The notes: generated by a model not told the origin, from the letters alone. Shown: positions 26,028 to 38,904, counted from the stretch's first letter. The stretch: DNA of 64,000 nt from Tragulus kanchil (GCA_022376925.1 JAIOJX010000025.1:96995608-97059607), one strand, 5' to 3'. Made by a program: numbers and translations.

Positions 26028-26262
26028 TGTATGTGTGTACATGCATGCTAAGTTGCTTCATTTGTGTCCAAATATTTTGGACCCTATGGACTATAGCCTG
26101 CCAGGCTCCTCTGTCCATGGGATTCTCCAGGCAAGAATACTGGAGTGGATTGTCATGCCCTCCTCCGGGGGATCTTCTGGACCCAGGGATCAAGTCATGG
26201 GTCCCTGTGTCTCTTGCATTAGCAAGTGGGTTCTTTACCACTAGCACCACCTGGAAAGCCCC
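26028..26262 (-). mobile_element. Bov-tA SINE
   Basis: Reverse Bov-tA: 'gctaagttgcttcatttgtg', 'ccaggctcctctgtccatgg', 'gattctccaggcaagaatac', head 'cacctggaaagcccc'. Preceded by a TA/TG tail. Directly abuts an L1 fragment. Confidence 0.92.
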
Positions 26263-26263
26263 A

Positions 26264-27005
26264 TTAGTCATTAGGGAAATACAAATTAAAACCAGTATGA
26301 GATACTACTGCATCTCTTGGATAAGATTTCAATGGCCGACAATACGGTGTACTTGGGAGCATGCAGAACAGCTAGAACTTGCATAATTTGATGTTTAGAG
26401 TGCAAGTTGATACATTAACTGTGGAAAAAAGGCTGGGACGTTTCTTAACTAATTAAATGTTCACTTGCCACATGTCCCATTTGTAAGAATACACTCAAAT
26501 TAAACAAATACTTTTTTAATGCAAAAAATTTCATGCAAATATTTATAGAAACTATTCATAACTGACAAGGGCTGAAAATAACTGAAATGTCCATTAAATG
26601 GATAAGTAAACTCTGGTAAGTCATACTGTGGAAATCTACTGAGCAATTAAAAAGGAGCATTCTGCTAATATCACACTAATGTGGATAAATCTCAGATACA
26701 TTTTAGTACATGAAAGAATCCAGCCACCAATGTCTGCAAACTATATGATTCAATATAAATGACATGTTGATATAACCAAATGATAAGACACAGAAAATGG
26801 ATCAATTATTGACACAGGCTAGACTAGGAGAGAAAGATGACTCCAGAGGTGAATGGGGGAATTTTTTGAGATAATTTTTCTGTATTTTGATTTTGGTAGT
26901 AGTTATATGGCTATGCATTTTCAAAACCTAAAAAAAACCCTATATATATGAAACTATGAATTTTACTCTGTAACATATACCTTTATAAAAATAATTGATA
27001 AAAGA
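26264..27005 (+). mobile_element. L1 LINE, ORF2 end and 3' region
   Basis: 'gggaaatacaaattaaaacc' (26274) and 'atgagatactactgcatctc' mark the ORF2 end; 'aaatgtccattaaatggata' (26584) and 'catgaaagaatccagcca' (26709) follow in L1 order. Old L1 with internal losses. Confidence 0.75.
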
Positions 27006-27326
27006 ACATTAAAAAAGTAACAATTGAAGTTACACAGGAGTAAACTCCAGCCCAAAAGATGTAGAGCAAAAATGTCATAGGATTTTAGGAGTGAATCATC
27101 AGGAACTAGGAAATCAAGGAAGTCCTGATAGAGGAGGATATGATTATTTTATTCAGGTCCTGAAAAAATTCACTGGTGAAAGAGAGAGAAAAGGGCCAAT
27201 TGAGAATGGTGAGGGGAACTTAAAATTATGAATGTTTTATGCCATAATGATGTATTTTTAGTTTTACCTGATTGGGAAGACCTGTAAGAAAAGATTTAAA
27301 TCTCAGTTTATTTTTTTCTTTTTTTG

Positions 27327-27413
27327 GATCTTCTGGACCCAGGGATCAAGTCATGGGTCCCTGTGTCTCTTGCATCAGTGGGTTCTTTACCACTAGCACC
27401 ACCTGGAAACCCC
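27327..27413 (-). mobile_element. Bov-tA fragment, damaged second assembled copy
   Basis: Only the head third of 26028-26262 is repeated. It misses bases in 'gcattagcaagtggg' and at the head, in keeping with a poor-quality fragment end. Confidence 0.75.
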
Positions 27414-28150
27414 ATTGAAAGGAAATACAAATTAAAACCAGTATGAGATACTACTGCATCTCTTGGATAAGATTTCAATGGCCGACAATACGGTGTACTT
27501 GGGAGCATGCAGAACAGCTAGAACTTGCATAATTTGATGTTTAGAGTGCAAGTTGATACATTAACTGTGGAAAAAAGGCTGGGACGTTTCTTAACTAATT
27601 AAATGTTCACTTGCCACATGTCCCATTTGTAAGAATACACTCAAATTAAACAAATACTTTTTTAATGCAAAAATTACATGCAAATATTTATAGAAACTAT
27701 TCATAACTGACAAGGGCTGAAAATAACTGAAATGTCCATTAAATGGATAAGTAAACTCTGGTAAGTCATACTGTGGAAATCTACTGAGCAATTAAAAAGG
27801 AGCATTCTGCTAATATCACACTAATGTGGATAAATCTCAGATACATTTTAGTACATGAAAGAATCCAGCCACCAATGTCTGCAAACTATATGATTCAATA
27901 TAAATGACATGTTGATATAACCAAATGATAAGACACAGAAAATGGATCAATTATTGACACAGGCTAGACTAGGAGAGAAAGATGACTCCAGAGGTGAATG
28001 GGGGAATTTTTTGAGATAATTTTTCTGTATTTTGATTTTGGTAGTAGTTATATGGCTATGCATTTTCAAAACCTAAAAAAAACCCTATATATATGAAACT
28101 ATGAATTTTACTCTGTAACATATACCTTTATAAAAATAATTGATAAAAGA
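27414..28150 (+). mobile_element. L1 LINE fragment, second assembled copy
   Basis: Matches 26271-27005 with a shift of 1,145-1,146. One base change near 27675 and several missing bases before 27425. Confidence 0.75.
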
Positions 28151-28624
28151 ACATTAAAAAAGTAACAATTGAAGTTACACAGGAGTAAACTCCAGCCCAA
28201 AAGATGTAGAGCAAAAATGTCATAGGATTTTAGGAGTGAATCATCAGGAACTAGGAAATCAAGGAAGTCCTGATAGAGGAGGATATGATTATTTTATTCA
28301 GGTCCTGAAAAAATTCACTGGTGAAAGAGAGAGAAAAGGGCCAATTGAGAATGGTGAGGGGAACTTAAAATTATGAATGTTTTATGCCATAATGATGTAT
28401 TTTTAGTTTTACCTGAAGACTTGGGAAATGCATCCAAATGTAAGAAAAGATTTAAATCTCAGTTTATGTCTTCTGCTTTATTATGACTGAGGTATAAATT
28501 CTAGGATAAATTATTCAAAATTGTTTACTGTTCATTTTGATACTCTTATAAGAGGAATTAATAATTCTTAGCATAAGCTTCAACAGCATTCAGTTAGCAA
28601 CTAAATAACTCTAAACTTGAGTGG

Positions 28625-28775
28625 TAATTTCCAATTTAAAGACCAGGTGTAAGTTACTTAGCTTCTTTGAACCTCTTTTCTCTTCTCAAAAAAGAGAATA
28701 ATGATGACACTCATATGCTAGATTTGTTGAGAGGATAGATTAAATCATATGATCAGTGAGTGCTCAGCTTGTTTG
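28625..28775 (+). mobile_element. MIR SINE fragment
   Basis: 'gtaagttacttagcttcttt', 'gaacctcttttctcttctc' and 'tttgttgagaggatagatta' follow the MIR order on the plus strand. Confidence 0.65.
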
Positions 28776-29689
28776 TGCTTATTCTATCTAGATCTAATAT
28801 AAAACCAAGTGATTGCAGCCCAGGGAGAGAGAACTTGAGATTCAAAGCCAAACGAACAAGAGAAAATCTGGTGCATTTGGGAGAGTTACAATAGTTGATG
28901 TGGTTTATAATTAAGATTAAAGGGAGGAAAGCAGTGAGAGAAAAGATAGGCATTAGCTAAATCATGAACTATGTGTGTTTTGGCTGAAGGCTTCATTTTA
29001 TCCCAAAGTATGAGAATTGCAGTGGAGAAGTGTTGACTGATCTGAGAAATATTTGGGAGGCAGAATTTACACAGTTTAATGACAAATTGGGATAGGAAAT
29101 AAGGGAAATGAAGGAATCTAGCACAATTCCTCAATTTCTAGCTTAAGTGACTAAGTAACTATGGTGTTTATACCGGCAGCACCTACCTAAGAAACAAAGG
29201 GCTAGAAAGTATGTGTGTCTGTGTATAAGGTCAGTGGGTGAGAATGGTTAATGAGTTTGATTTTGGAAATGTTATATTTGAAAATGTAATGAATAGCAAG
29301 TGGTAGCTTTCATTAATCCATCTCCATCTCTCATTCTGGATTACTAAGAAAAGTCTTAAGAGTATCACCTGGTTAGAGCAATTTTCTTATCATTTTCTCC
29401 ACGAGGAGATTGCTGGACCACAAAGAGGGTAGATCTGCAGTTCAGGAGAAAGTGTGACCCTGAAGGACATTTGTGAACTTTAAGAACATGAGTGATAGCT
29501 GTAGGTATGAAATAGAGAGAAATCAAATAAGTTCATTTTTATCAGTTAGGCAGAAAAGAGATTGAAAGATGTAACTCCAGGAAATGCAAATATTTCATGT
29601 CTAGAATGAGGAATTGAGTTCAAGATGCGAGGAAACACAGAGGAAGAAACTAGATGATTCTGGCCATAAAAATGGTAAAGACTAGATAA
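28776..29689. other. No recognised element
   Basis: Single-copy AT-rich DNA. The 66- and 82-codon minus frames near 28753-29134 have no motifs. Confidence 0.5.
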
Positions 29690-29870
29690 TATTAATTGAA
29701 TGCTTATTATATCAAACACCATTCTTGGTTATATATAATCATTATCTCAATTTATATAAATGGAAATTAAGGCTGGAGAATAATAAATGATGTCTCAAGG
29801 TGCACATTTGTAAATGTTGGATGGGGGGTTTTACGTCAGGAATTCTGGCTGCAGAGCTTAAATTCTTATA
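29690..29870 (-). mobile_element. MIR SINE
   Basis: 'attgaatgcttattatatca', 'cattatctcaatttatataa', 'ggaaattaaggctggaga' and 'caggaattctggctgcagag' give a nearly full reverse MIR. Repeated at 30741-30920 by doublet 10. Confidence 0.75.
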
Positions 29871-30740
29871 AATTCAGGTTGGAAAGTTGTCACAAAAATC
29901 ATGGGAAAAGAGGACTATCAGAAGGAAAAGTTTATCTGTGTTAAATGAACTTCGTGCATTTTACACTGAATGTAACAGGAAGAGAGGTCATGAGTGATCT
30001 TGAAAAGAGACTCTCCATGTAAACGGCAGGAGACAAAATCAGATTACAGGACATGGAGCAGGTGGAGCAAGAACAATAGCAAATACAATTCCATTGGTGA
30101 TGCCAAGACCACTTTTTCAGTAGTAATAACCCTTTGGATTTCTGGAATAGCTTTAAGAAGACAAAGACCTGATGGGTTTGTAGAAATTTGAAGAATTTTT
30201 TAAAATGATGATGAATTATTTGCCACATGAAGACTTACAAGCAAAGTAAAACTCATATGGATACATAGCTAGGACTGCTTATTTAACAACAACAGTGTAG
30301 ACGTGTACTCCCTCTGTGAGATCCTGCTGTTCATTCAGACTCAGTTTCTAGGACTGGTTCTTCCTCTCCACCTGAATCAGCAAACTAGGTCAGGGCTGAT
30401 GAATCTTCTGCTCATTATCAGATAATGAAAACCATTATTATTGTAAATTCTATCCACAAAGGAGTCTCAACTTTATCATAATGTTGGCATTACAGTGTAA
30501 TAATAAAGATCTTAAGGACAGTTGTGAACTTTAAGAACATGAGTGATAGCTGTAGGTATGAAATAGAGAGAAATCAAATAAGTTCATTTTTATCAGTTAG
30601 GCAGAAAAGAGATTGAAAGATGTAACTCCAGGAAATGCAAATATTTCATGTCTAGAATGAGGAATTGAGTTCAAGATGCGAGGAAACACAGAGGAAGAAA
30701 CTAGATGATTCTGGCCATAAAAATGGTAAAGACTAGATAA

Positions 30741-30920
30741 TATTAATTGAATGCTTATTATATCAAACACCATTCTTGGTTATATATAATCATTATCTCA
30801 ATTTATATAAATGGAAATTAAGGCTGGAGAATAATAAATGATGTCTCAAGGTGCACATTTGTAAATGTTGGATGGGGGTTTGACGTCAGGAATTCTGGCT
30901 GCAGAGCTTAAATTCTTATA
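30741..30920 (-). mobile_element. MIR SINE, second assembled copy
   Basis: Same as 29690-29870, with a shorter G-run and a T/G change near 30876. Confidence 0.75.
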
Positions 30921-31206
30921 AATTCAGGTTGGAAAGTTGTCACAAAAATCATGGGAAAAGAGGACTATCAGAAGGAAAAGTTTATCTGTGTTAAATGAAC
31001 TTCGTGCATTTTACACTGAATGTAACAGGAAGAGAGGTCATGAGTGATCTTGAAAAGAGACTCTCCATGTAAACGGCAGGAGACAAAATCAGATTACAGG
31101 ACATGGAGCAGGTGGAGCAAGAACAATAGCAAATACAATTCCATTGGTGATGCCAAGACCACTTTTTCAGTAGTAATAACCCTTTGGATTTCTGGAATAG
31201 CTTTAA

Positions 31207-33388
31207 GAAGACAAAGACCTGATGGGTTTGTAGAAATTTGAAGAATTTTTTAAAATGATGATGAATTATTTGCCACATGAAGACTTACAAGCAAAGTAAA
31301 ACTCATATGGATACATAGCTAGGACTGCTTATTTAACAACAACAGTGTAGACGTGTACTCCCTCTGTGAGATCCTGCTGTTCATTCAGACTCAGTTTCTA
31401 GGACTGGTTCTTCCTCTCCACCTGAATCAGCAAACTAGGTCAGGGCTGATGAATCTTCTGCTCATTATCAGATAATGAAAACCATTATTATTGTAAATTC
31501 TATCCACAAAGGAGTCTCAACTTTATCATAATGTTGGCATTACAGTGTAATAATAAAGATCTTAAAGCTTTGTTTAAAGGCAGTTTTCCCTTCCCATCTC
31601 TTAATTGGGACCTGATTGCATGCAAGGGTAGAAGTGAGGCTTTATAGACTGCTTCACTCTTTCCACTACAGGCACGTTTGCTCTTCCCTCCTTCATCTTG
31701 CTAATAGATTTCTGACCAGTGAAACTGGGAAAGTTTCAGCAGGGGAGAAAAGAGAGATACAAGCAAGAAAATATTTTCATTATAAAAATGTGAGTAAATT
31801 GGGTTTGATGCTCTCTGAGACTAGGAGGTGTTTGGAATGGACTCATTCATTCTTTGATAAGTTTTCTGGATTCTTACGAGACCCTTTTGCCATCACTGAA
31901 AACTCTCTAATTCTCTAAAAGGACAAGTGTGTTAATGTTATTATTGCCTGATCAGTTATGAATTCTTCTTAAGCTTTTAGGTGAGAGAAAATACAATTTT
32001 AGTTTTCAAGATTTCTAAGATCCCTTACCTATCCACACATGGAAAAATAAGAACCTATCATTCCATTTAACTCTCTCATTCATATTCTACTAGTAGCTTA
32101 TGGGAGCCAATCACTTGGACATATCTTCATAGGCACTATTTCAAATGGCCTCTTTAGTCAGTCTGCTCCTCTTTAGATTTTCCAAAGCAAGAAACAGAAG
32201 TGAGTCTACTTTGGTTTTCAAGTCTCTGGAACATACAATAACTATGCAGAGTGTGCTTCGAAGCTGTTCCCAAGGTGTAAAATACTGAAGGTTTTAAATT
32301 TCTCTAAAATGATATGAAGACAAAGACCTGATGGGTTTGTAGAAATTTGAAGAATTTTTTAAAATGATGATGAATTATTTGCCACATGAAGACTTACAAG
32401 CAAAGTAAAACTCATATGGATACATAGCTAGGACTGCTTATTTAACAACAACAGTGTAGACGTGTACTCCCTCTGTGAGATCCTGCTGTTCATTCAGACT
32501 CAGTTTCTAGGACTGGTTCTTCCTCTCCACCTGAATCAGCAAACTAGGTCAGGGCTGATGAATCTTCTGCTCATTATCAGATAATGAAAACCATTATTAT
32601 TGTAAATTCTATCCACAAAGGAGTCTCAACTTTATCATAATGTTGGCATTACAGTGTAATAATAAAGATCTTAAAGCTTTGTTTAAAGGCAGTTTTCCCT
32701 TCCCATCTCTTAATTGGGACCTGATTGCATGCAAGGGTAGAAGTGAGGCTTTATAGACTGCTTCACTCTTTCCACTACAGGCACGTTTGCTCTTCCTCCT
32801 TCATCTTGCTAATAGATTTCTGACCAGTGAAACTGGGAAAGTTTCAGCAGGGGAGAAAAGAGAGATACAAGCAAGAAAATATTTTCATTATAAAAATGTG
32901 AGTAAATTGGGTTTGATGCTCTCTGAGACTAGGAGGTGTTTGGAATGGACTCATTCATTCTTTGATAAGTTTTCTGGATTCTTACGAGACCCTTTTGCCA
33001 TCACTGAAAACTCTCTAATTCTCTAAAAGGACAAGTGTGTTAATGTTATTATTGCCTGATCAGTTATGAATTCTTCTTAAGCTTTTAGGTGAGAGAAAAT
33101 ACAATTTTAGTTTTCAAGATTTCTAAGATCCCTTACCTATCCACACATGGAAAAATAAGAACCTATCATTCCATTTAACTCTCTCATTCATATTCTACTA
33201 GTAGCTTATGGGAGCCAATCACTTGGACATATCTTCATAGGCACTATTTCAAATGGCCTCTTTAGTCAGTCTGCTCCTCTTTAGATTTTCCAAAGCAAGA
33301 AACAGAAGTGAGTCTACTTTGGTTTTCAAGTCTCTGGAACATACAATAACTATGCAGAGTGTGCTTTGAAGCTGTTCCCAAGGTGTAA
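31207..33388. repeat. Direct tandem doublet 11 (shift 1,109-1,108 bp)
   Basis: 31207-32280 recurs as 32316-33388, separated by a 35-base filler (32281-32315) of uncertain origin. Differences: one C lost from a run (near 31690 against 32798) and a C32259/T33367 substitution at a CpG. Confidence 0.95.
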
Positions 33389-35897
33389 GGTGAGACATAG
33401 GAACTCCCATCCCCGATTGCAAAATTTCGGTGGATTTCCCTAAAATTTCTCCTTAACTTCTAACTCCTCAACATTTTATACCTTACATATGGGAAAAGTG
33501 TTAAAAACTGTGAGTTAGGTTTTAGGTTTTGGGGGTTTTTTTTGCAAATTCCTGGGTAGTTTTGAACCTCAGTCTGGAATGTGGCGGAATTCTTTAGATC
33601 TTTGCTACATTGATTGTAAAATGATTCACTTACATGGATTATTACTTGAAACTGAGAGAAGTTTTGTTCTCCTCGCCTGCATGAAAATGAAAAGCATGTT
33701 GAAGAGTTCACAGTGCTGACCCATGCCTGGAGGTGATGATGGTGTTATCTCTGAATGCATAAATTAAGTTGAATATTAATTAAAATAGCAACACAATGAA
33801 TTAACACAACTTCCTCATGCAACATAATGATCAATAAAGGAAAGACACAGGTGCCTTAGAGAAAAATTTTAATCTAAGTGCAAATCTTTTATTCATAAGT
33901 TTCAAATTAAATCTGCTTGACTTTCAAAAGCTCCATTCAAACATTAATAAATGTTTGTATAGCAAAGGGGAAGGTGCCTTATTTTTTTGTAAACTAAAAT
34001 GCATATGATTGTACATATTCCCAATTAAAAACATGAGACAAAAACAATGTAAACATGTAAAAAAGAGAATGGGTTTATCAAAAGCAGAATTTCTAAGTTA
34101 TGTCCACAATTGCACCTTGTGCTTATGAACAGCAACATTGTCACATGTTTCTGTTTGTCAAATATAAAGAACATTCTTGACTAAAGAATTAAATTTATAT
34201 TAGACTGAGAAATTAAAATAATGCATTTTATTATCATAACTGCTGAACAGCTCTCTGTAAAGATCTTTGTTATTAAGGCAAAGTTAACATAGGGGACAAT
34301 AAAAGAAGAAAAACCCAGCAAAGGCCAGCACATTCACAGATATTCCAAAAGTTTAAAGTATTATGGTTTGTGGAGAGATAAAAATCAACAGGCTCTTTGA
34401 CTCATGATCCCTGGAACATTTGATTTTATTCTGTGAAGGCAAAGGGCCCTACTTAAGACCATAGTCAAAATACATGCAGAAATATTTGTAATGATTTCTC
34501 ACAGAGAAATAAACAGAAAATATAAGAAGCAGGAATGAAATTACCAAAGACAGCTCCAGTTTGGGAACCAGGGAACCAATATAAATTCTGGTTCTCACTT
34601 TGGATTGTTTTAGAGATGTGCAGATTAATTTCTTGGAGTCCTTATGAATCAATAATATTCTCATAAGATCACATTAATATCATAAAATGAAAGCAGAAAA
34701 TAAAGTGAGATACAATTTATAATGATTTATAGAGCCCTCTCCCTCTTCCTTCTCACTGATTAAAATGACACTTACATGGATTATTACTTGAAACTGAGAG
34801 AAGTTTTGTTCTCCTCGCCTGCATGAAAATGAAAAGCATGTTGAAGAGTTCACAGTGCTGACCCATGCCTGGAGGTGATGATGGTGTTATCTCTGAATGC
34901 ATAAATTAAGTTGAATATTAATTAAAATAGCAACACAATGAATTAACACAACTTCCTCATGCAACATAATGATCAATAAAGGAAAGACACAGGTGCCTTA
35001 GAGAAAAATTTTAATCTAAGTGCAAATCTTTTATTCATAAGTTTCAAATTAAATCTGCTTGACTTTCAAAAGCTCCATTCAAACATTAATAAATGTTTGT
35101 ATAGCAAAGGGGAAGGTGCCTTATTTTTTTGTAAACTAAAATGCATATGATTGTACATATTCCCAATTAAAAACATGAGACAAAAACAATGTAAACATGT
35201 AAAAAAGAGAATGGGTTTATCAAAAGCAGAATTTCTAAGTTATGTCCACAATTGCACCTTGTGCTTATGAACAGCAACATTGTCACATGTTTCTGTTTGT
35301 CAAATATAAAGAACATTCTTGACTAAAGAATTAAATTTATATTAGACTGAGAAATTAAAATAATGCATTTTATTATCATAACTGCTGAACAGCTCTCTGT
35401 AAAGATCTTTGTTATTAAGGCAAAGTTAACATAGGGGACAATAAAAGAAGAAAAACCCAGCAAAGGCCAGCACATTCACAGATATTCCAAAAGTTTAAAG
35501 TATTATGGTTTGTGGAGAGATAAAAATCAACAGGCTCTTTGACTCATGATCCCTGGAACATTTGATTTTATTCTGTGAAGGCAAAGGGCCCTACTTAAGA
35601 CCATAGTCAAAATACATGCAGAAATATTTGTAATGATTTCTCACAGAGAAATAAACAGAAAATATAAGAAGCAGGAATGAAATTACCAAAGACAGCTCCA
35701 GTTTGGGAACCAGGGAACCAATATAAATTCTGGTTCTCACTTTGGATTGTTTTAGAGATGTGCAGATTAATTTCTTGGAGTCCTTATGAATCAATAATAT
35801 TCTCATAAGATCACATTAATATCATAAAATGAAAGCAGAAAATAAAGTGAGATACAATTTATAATGATTTATAGAGCCCTCTCCCCTCTTCCTTCTC
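31566..35897. other. No recognised element (includes doublets 11 and 12)
   Basis: After collapsing, about 2 kb of AT-rich DNA. A 100-codon plus frame at 31616-31918 (shorter in the second copy at 32787-33026 because of a one-base loss) has no motif. Confidence 0.5.
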
Positions 35898-35901
35898 ACT
35901 G
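33627..35901. repeat. Direct tandem doublet 12 (shift 1,142-1,143 bp)
   Basis: 33627-34758 recurs as 34769-35901. Ten bases at 34759-34768 look like the text before 33627 with deletions. Copy 1 has one C fewer in the run at about 34740. Confidence 0.95.
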
Positions 35902-36092
35902 TGTGTGTGCTCAGTCATGTCTGACTCTTTGTGACCACGTGGACCATAGCCCACCAGGCTCCTCTGTCCATGGGATTCTCCAGGCAAGAATACAGGAGTG
36001 GGTTGCCATTCCCTTCTCCAGGAGACCTTCCAGACCCAGGGATGGAACCTGGGCCTCTTGTGTTGCCTGTGGATTCTTTACTGCCTGAGCCA
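35898..36092 (-). mobile_element. Bov-tA SINE
   Basis: Reverse Bov-tA, well preserved: 'gtgctcagtcatgtctgact', 'caggctcctctgtccatggg', 'ccttccagacccagggatgg', head 'actgcctgagccac'. Lies exactly at the end of doublet 12. Confidence 0.92.
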
Positions 36093-36525
36093 CATATCAC
36101 AAGGGAAATAGTAGTGATACAAGGGTATCCGTAATAGATCTGATTATGAACTGACTGGATAGTGGTTAATAGTGCCAGCTTTGGAGCCAGATACACAGTA
36201 TTCTAATTCTGAATTTAACGATTGATGCATCTGGTTACAGGAGAAAAATGAAGGATGATGGTAGAACTTTATTCCTGCACAGGGAATATACTGGTTCAGG
36301 AATTTACAACAATTTCCAGCAGCTTCCCCCTCCTCATCACCTACCCTCAACACCACCAGTAAAATAATTTTGTAAGCTTGAGTTTAAGAACTTTAACTAT
36401 CATAATTCAATCTACTTTTCAAGATCTTTTGACATTTTAACATAAAGCTTCTTGTCCTTTGAATTAGTGTGTTACTGTCCAACAGAGAATCCTAAGGCTC
36501 TCATTACTTCTTCTTTTTTTTTTTT
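36093..36525. other. No firm element
   Basis: 36155-36225 resembles the start of a plus-strand MIR ('ttaatagtgccagctttgga'), which I leave as possible only. The rest is unassigned. Confidence 0.4.
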
Positions 36526-36850
36526 TTTTTTCTTTAAGATTTATTTATTTATTTATTTGGAGGGGGGTGGGGTGGGGAGAGAGGGGAGCAGGCGGGCTAC
36601 TTCTATTGGTCTTTCATTTCTCTATTTTCATCCATCTCTGTTCTTTGGCCTGTGTGGGCCTCTCATCGCAGTGGCCTCAGTTGTTGCAGAGCGCCGGCTC
36701 TGGGCGCATGCGCTCCAGAGCTGCGGCTCGGTAATTGGACACCAGTCCAGCCGCTCCGTGACACGTGGGATCTTCCCAGGCCAGGGATCGAACCGGCGCC
36801 CTCTGCACTGCAAGGTGGTGTTCTTACCCACTGGACCACCAGGGAAGCCC
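36514..36850 (-). mobile_element. CHR-2-type SINE, nearly full length
   Basis: The best-preserved CHR-2 here: T-rich tail, G-rich block 36560-36592, 'ggcctgtgtgggcctctcat', 'gcgcatgcgc' (36704-36713), 'gccagggatcgaaccgg' and head 'ccaccagggaagccc'. Flanked by the perfect 9-base repeat ttacttctt at 36504-36512 and 36856-36864. Confidence 0.93.
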
Positions 36851-37750
36851 TCTTGTTACTTCTTGATTTTTCCTACTGTTCATGCTTATCTTGATTTGAA
36901 ATCTGGTGTGTCTTCCTTACCCTTCAGATCATTTCAAACCTTAAAATTTCAGCTCCTTTAGAAGGCTGTTTATAAACTTTCATAGTGAAATATCTATTTT
37001 AAAACACTTTCGCAGTGTATCCTAGCTATCTTTTGAAGTATTTAAGTCCCTACCTCTAGTATTCTGGAATCACTGGGTGTAGGAATGTAAGCAGAAATCA
37101 ACTGGCTTCTTTCTTTGTCACTCACTTTACCACATCATCCCTCCCCTTCTCAGTCCATTATAGGAACGAATCCCATAGCTTTTCTGACCATTTTCATATA
37201 TAAACAAAACCTCATTTCTATATATCTTTAAAAGTCCAGTCAGCCCTAATTAATACTACAATCTTTCTGATCTATTCAGTCCTCTTAGCTCCTGCTGTTC
37301 CTACTGAGTTCCCAAAGCCAGCAGACAGGCACTTTGGTTACATTTTTAAGAGGATTCTAACTCAGCCTTGTTTGCCTTTTGGTAAAACTAGAAGGCTAAG
37401 TTTGCTCTCTTTGCAATGCAAGTTCCAAGCAATTCTAGCCAACTTTTACATTTAAGCCTTATGAAGAGAACATCCAACACAAAATCCCTTTGCCTTATCA
37501 AGGATGATAGTCAAAGAAAAGCAAATGCTTAATATGTCCTGGCCCAGTAATAGAACAGGATAGGCCTTTGAAATTCTGTAGCTCAGCAGATAAGAGCCTG
37601 CTGTCAGTGTCCGTTCTGACAAGCACAAAAATCTCTCTGAGGGGTATCTTTCTTGCTTTCTATATTTTAGGTGAGTTGGGGAAACATAAGTAGTATTAGC
37701 AGACATATCAACATGGTGCCTATTTCCCAGCCCCTCCCTTGGAGCTAAAA
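36851..37750. other. No recognised element
   Basis: Single-copy DNA, C/T-rich in parts. No gene evidence. Confidence 0.5.
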
Positions 37751-37752
37751 AG

Positions 37753-37990
37753 TAAAGAGTTGTATCAATCAATATCATATACAACATTCACAGAAAGAAG
37801 GAAAAAAGAACTTTCACATAATCATCTCACTGATGCAGAGAAAGCATTGACAAAAGCTAACACCCTTAATAGAAATACTCAACAAACCAGGGATAGAAGA
37901 AAAGTATCTCCACAGAATAAAGACCTTATATAAAAACCCACAGCTAACATCATACTCAATGGTGAAAGACTGAAAGCTCTTCCTGTAAGA
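37753..37990 (+). mobile_element. L1 LINE ORF2 fragment
   Basis: 'ataatcatctcactgatgca', 'gaaagcattgacaaaagcta' and 'aacatcatactcaatggtg' are L1 ORF2 reverse-transcriptase-region landmarks. Frameshifted, not coding. Repeated at 38905-39142. Confidence 0.8.
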
Positions 37991-38039
37991 TCAGGAAATG
38001 ACTACTAAAAACAGTTCCAGGACCCTATTCCAGCATGTG

Positions 38040-38672
38040 CATTGAAGTTTCCCTATACCAACCAGCAGTTCTCATTCGCCTGCAGGGTGTCCAAAAATTC
38101 AGCTCAATTCAGATGCTGTCTCCCACAGATAGACTTAGATTCTTCAGGTAAAGAGCTCAGTTGCAGAAGTGTGTGTGTTGAGTCACTCAATCTTAACCTG
38201 GGAAGCCTCCCAGTTGAAGAGGACTCTGCTTCAAATGCCAGTCAGTAGTCCAAGACATCTGGTCAACTGGCTGTAAATCAGAGGTTCCCACATTCCTTTC
38301 CTTGGGTTTGATTTACTTGCTAAATTGGTTCACAGACATGAGGAAATTTTGTTTGCTTACTAAATAACCAATTTATTATAGAAGGATATTAAATGATATA
38401 AATCAATAGCCAGATCAAGAGACAAATAGGTAGAGGTCCCAAATAAAAGGGCTTCTGTCCTTATGGAGCTTGGGGCCTGGCATCTTGACACTTGGAAGAA
38501 TACTCTTTACTGACATGGAAACTCTTTCAAAAGGGGACATCAAGCCATCACTTTGGATTTTAATGAATGCTTCATTGTATAGCCACAGGTGGCTAAATCA
38601 CTGGTCATTGGTGATGGGGTAAACCTCTTCTACCTTTCTGGGAAATCAGATAGTCAGGTGGTGAGACTGAAG
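38040..38672 (+). mobile_element. Ancient LTR, partial assembled copy
   Basis: Same text as 39192-39824. Cut by the doublet 13 join before its 3' part. Confidence 0.5.
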
Positions 38673-38904
38673 CAAAAATGCTTAATATGTCCTGGCCCAG
38701 TAATAGAACAGGATAGGCCTTTGAAATTCTGTAGCTCAGCAGATAAGAGCCTGCTGTCAGTGTCCGTTCTGACAAGCACAAAATCTCTCTGAGGGGTATC
38801 TTTCTTGCTTTCTATATTTTAGGTGAGTTGGGGAAACATAAGTAGTATTAGCAGACATATCAACATGGTGCCTATTTCCCAGCCCCTCCCTTGGAGCTAA
38901 AAAG

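Larger units (their letters stand above)
26171..28467. repeat. Direct tandem doublet 9 (shift 1,156 falling to 1,145)
   Basis: 26171-27309 recurs as 27327-28467. Both edges are degraded. In 27272-27326 an 18-base stretch is garbled and T-runs appear; in 27378-27425 bases are missing from the Bov-tA/L1 boundary. The interior (from about 27430) matches well. Confidence 0.93.
29463..31565. repeat. Direct tandem doublet 10 (shift 1,051-1,050 bp)
   Basis: 29463-30513 recurs as 30514-31565. Copies differ in a G-run and an adjacent T/G (near 29826 and 30876) and at the first few bases. The last 359 bases also start doublet 11, so about 358 bp is present three times. Confidence 0.95.
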
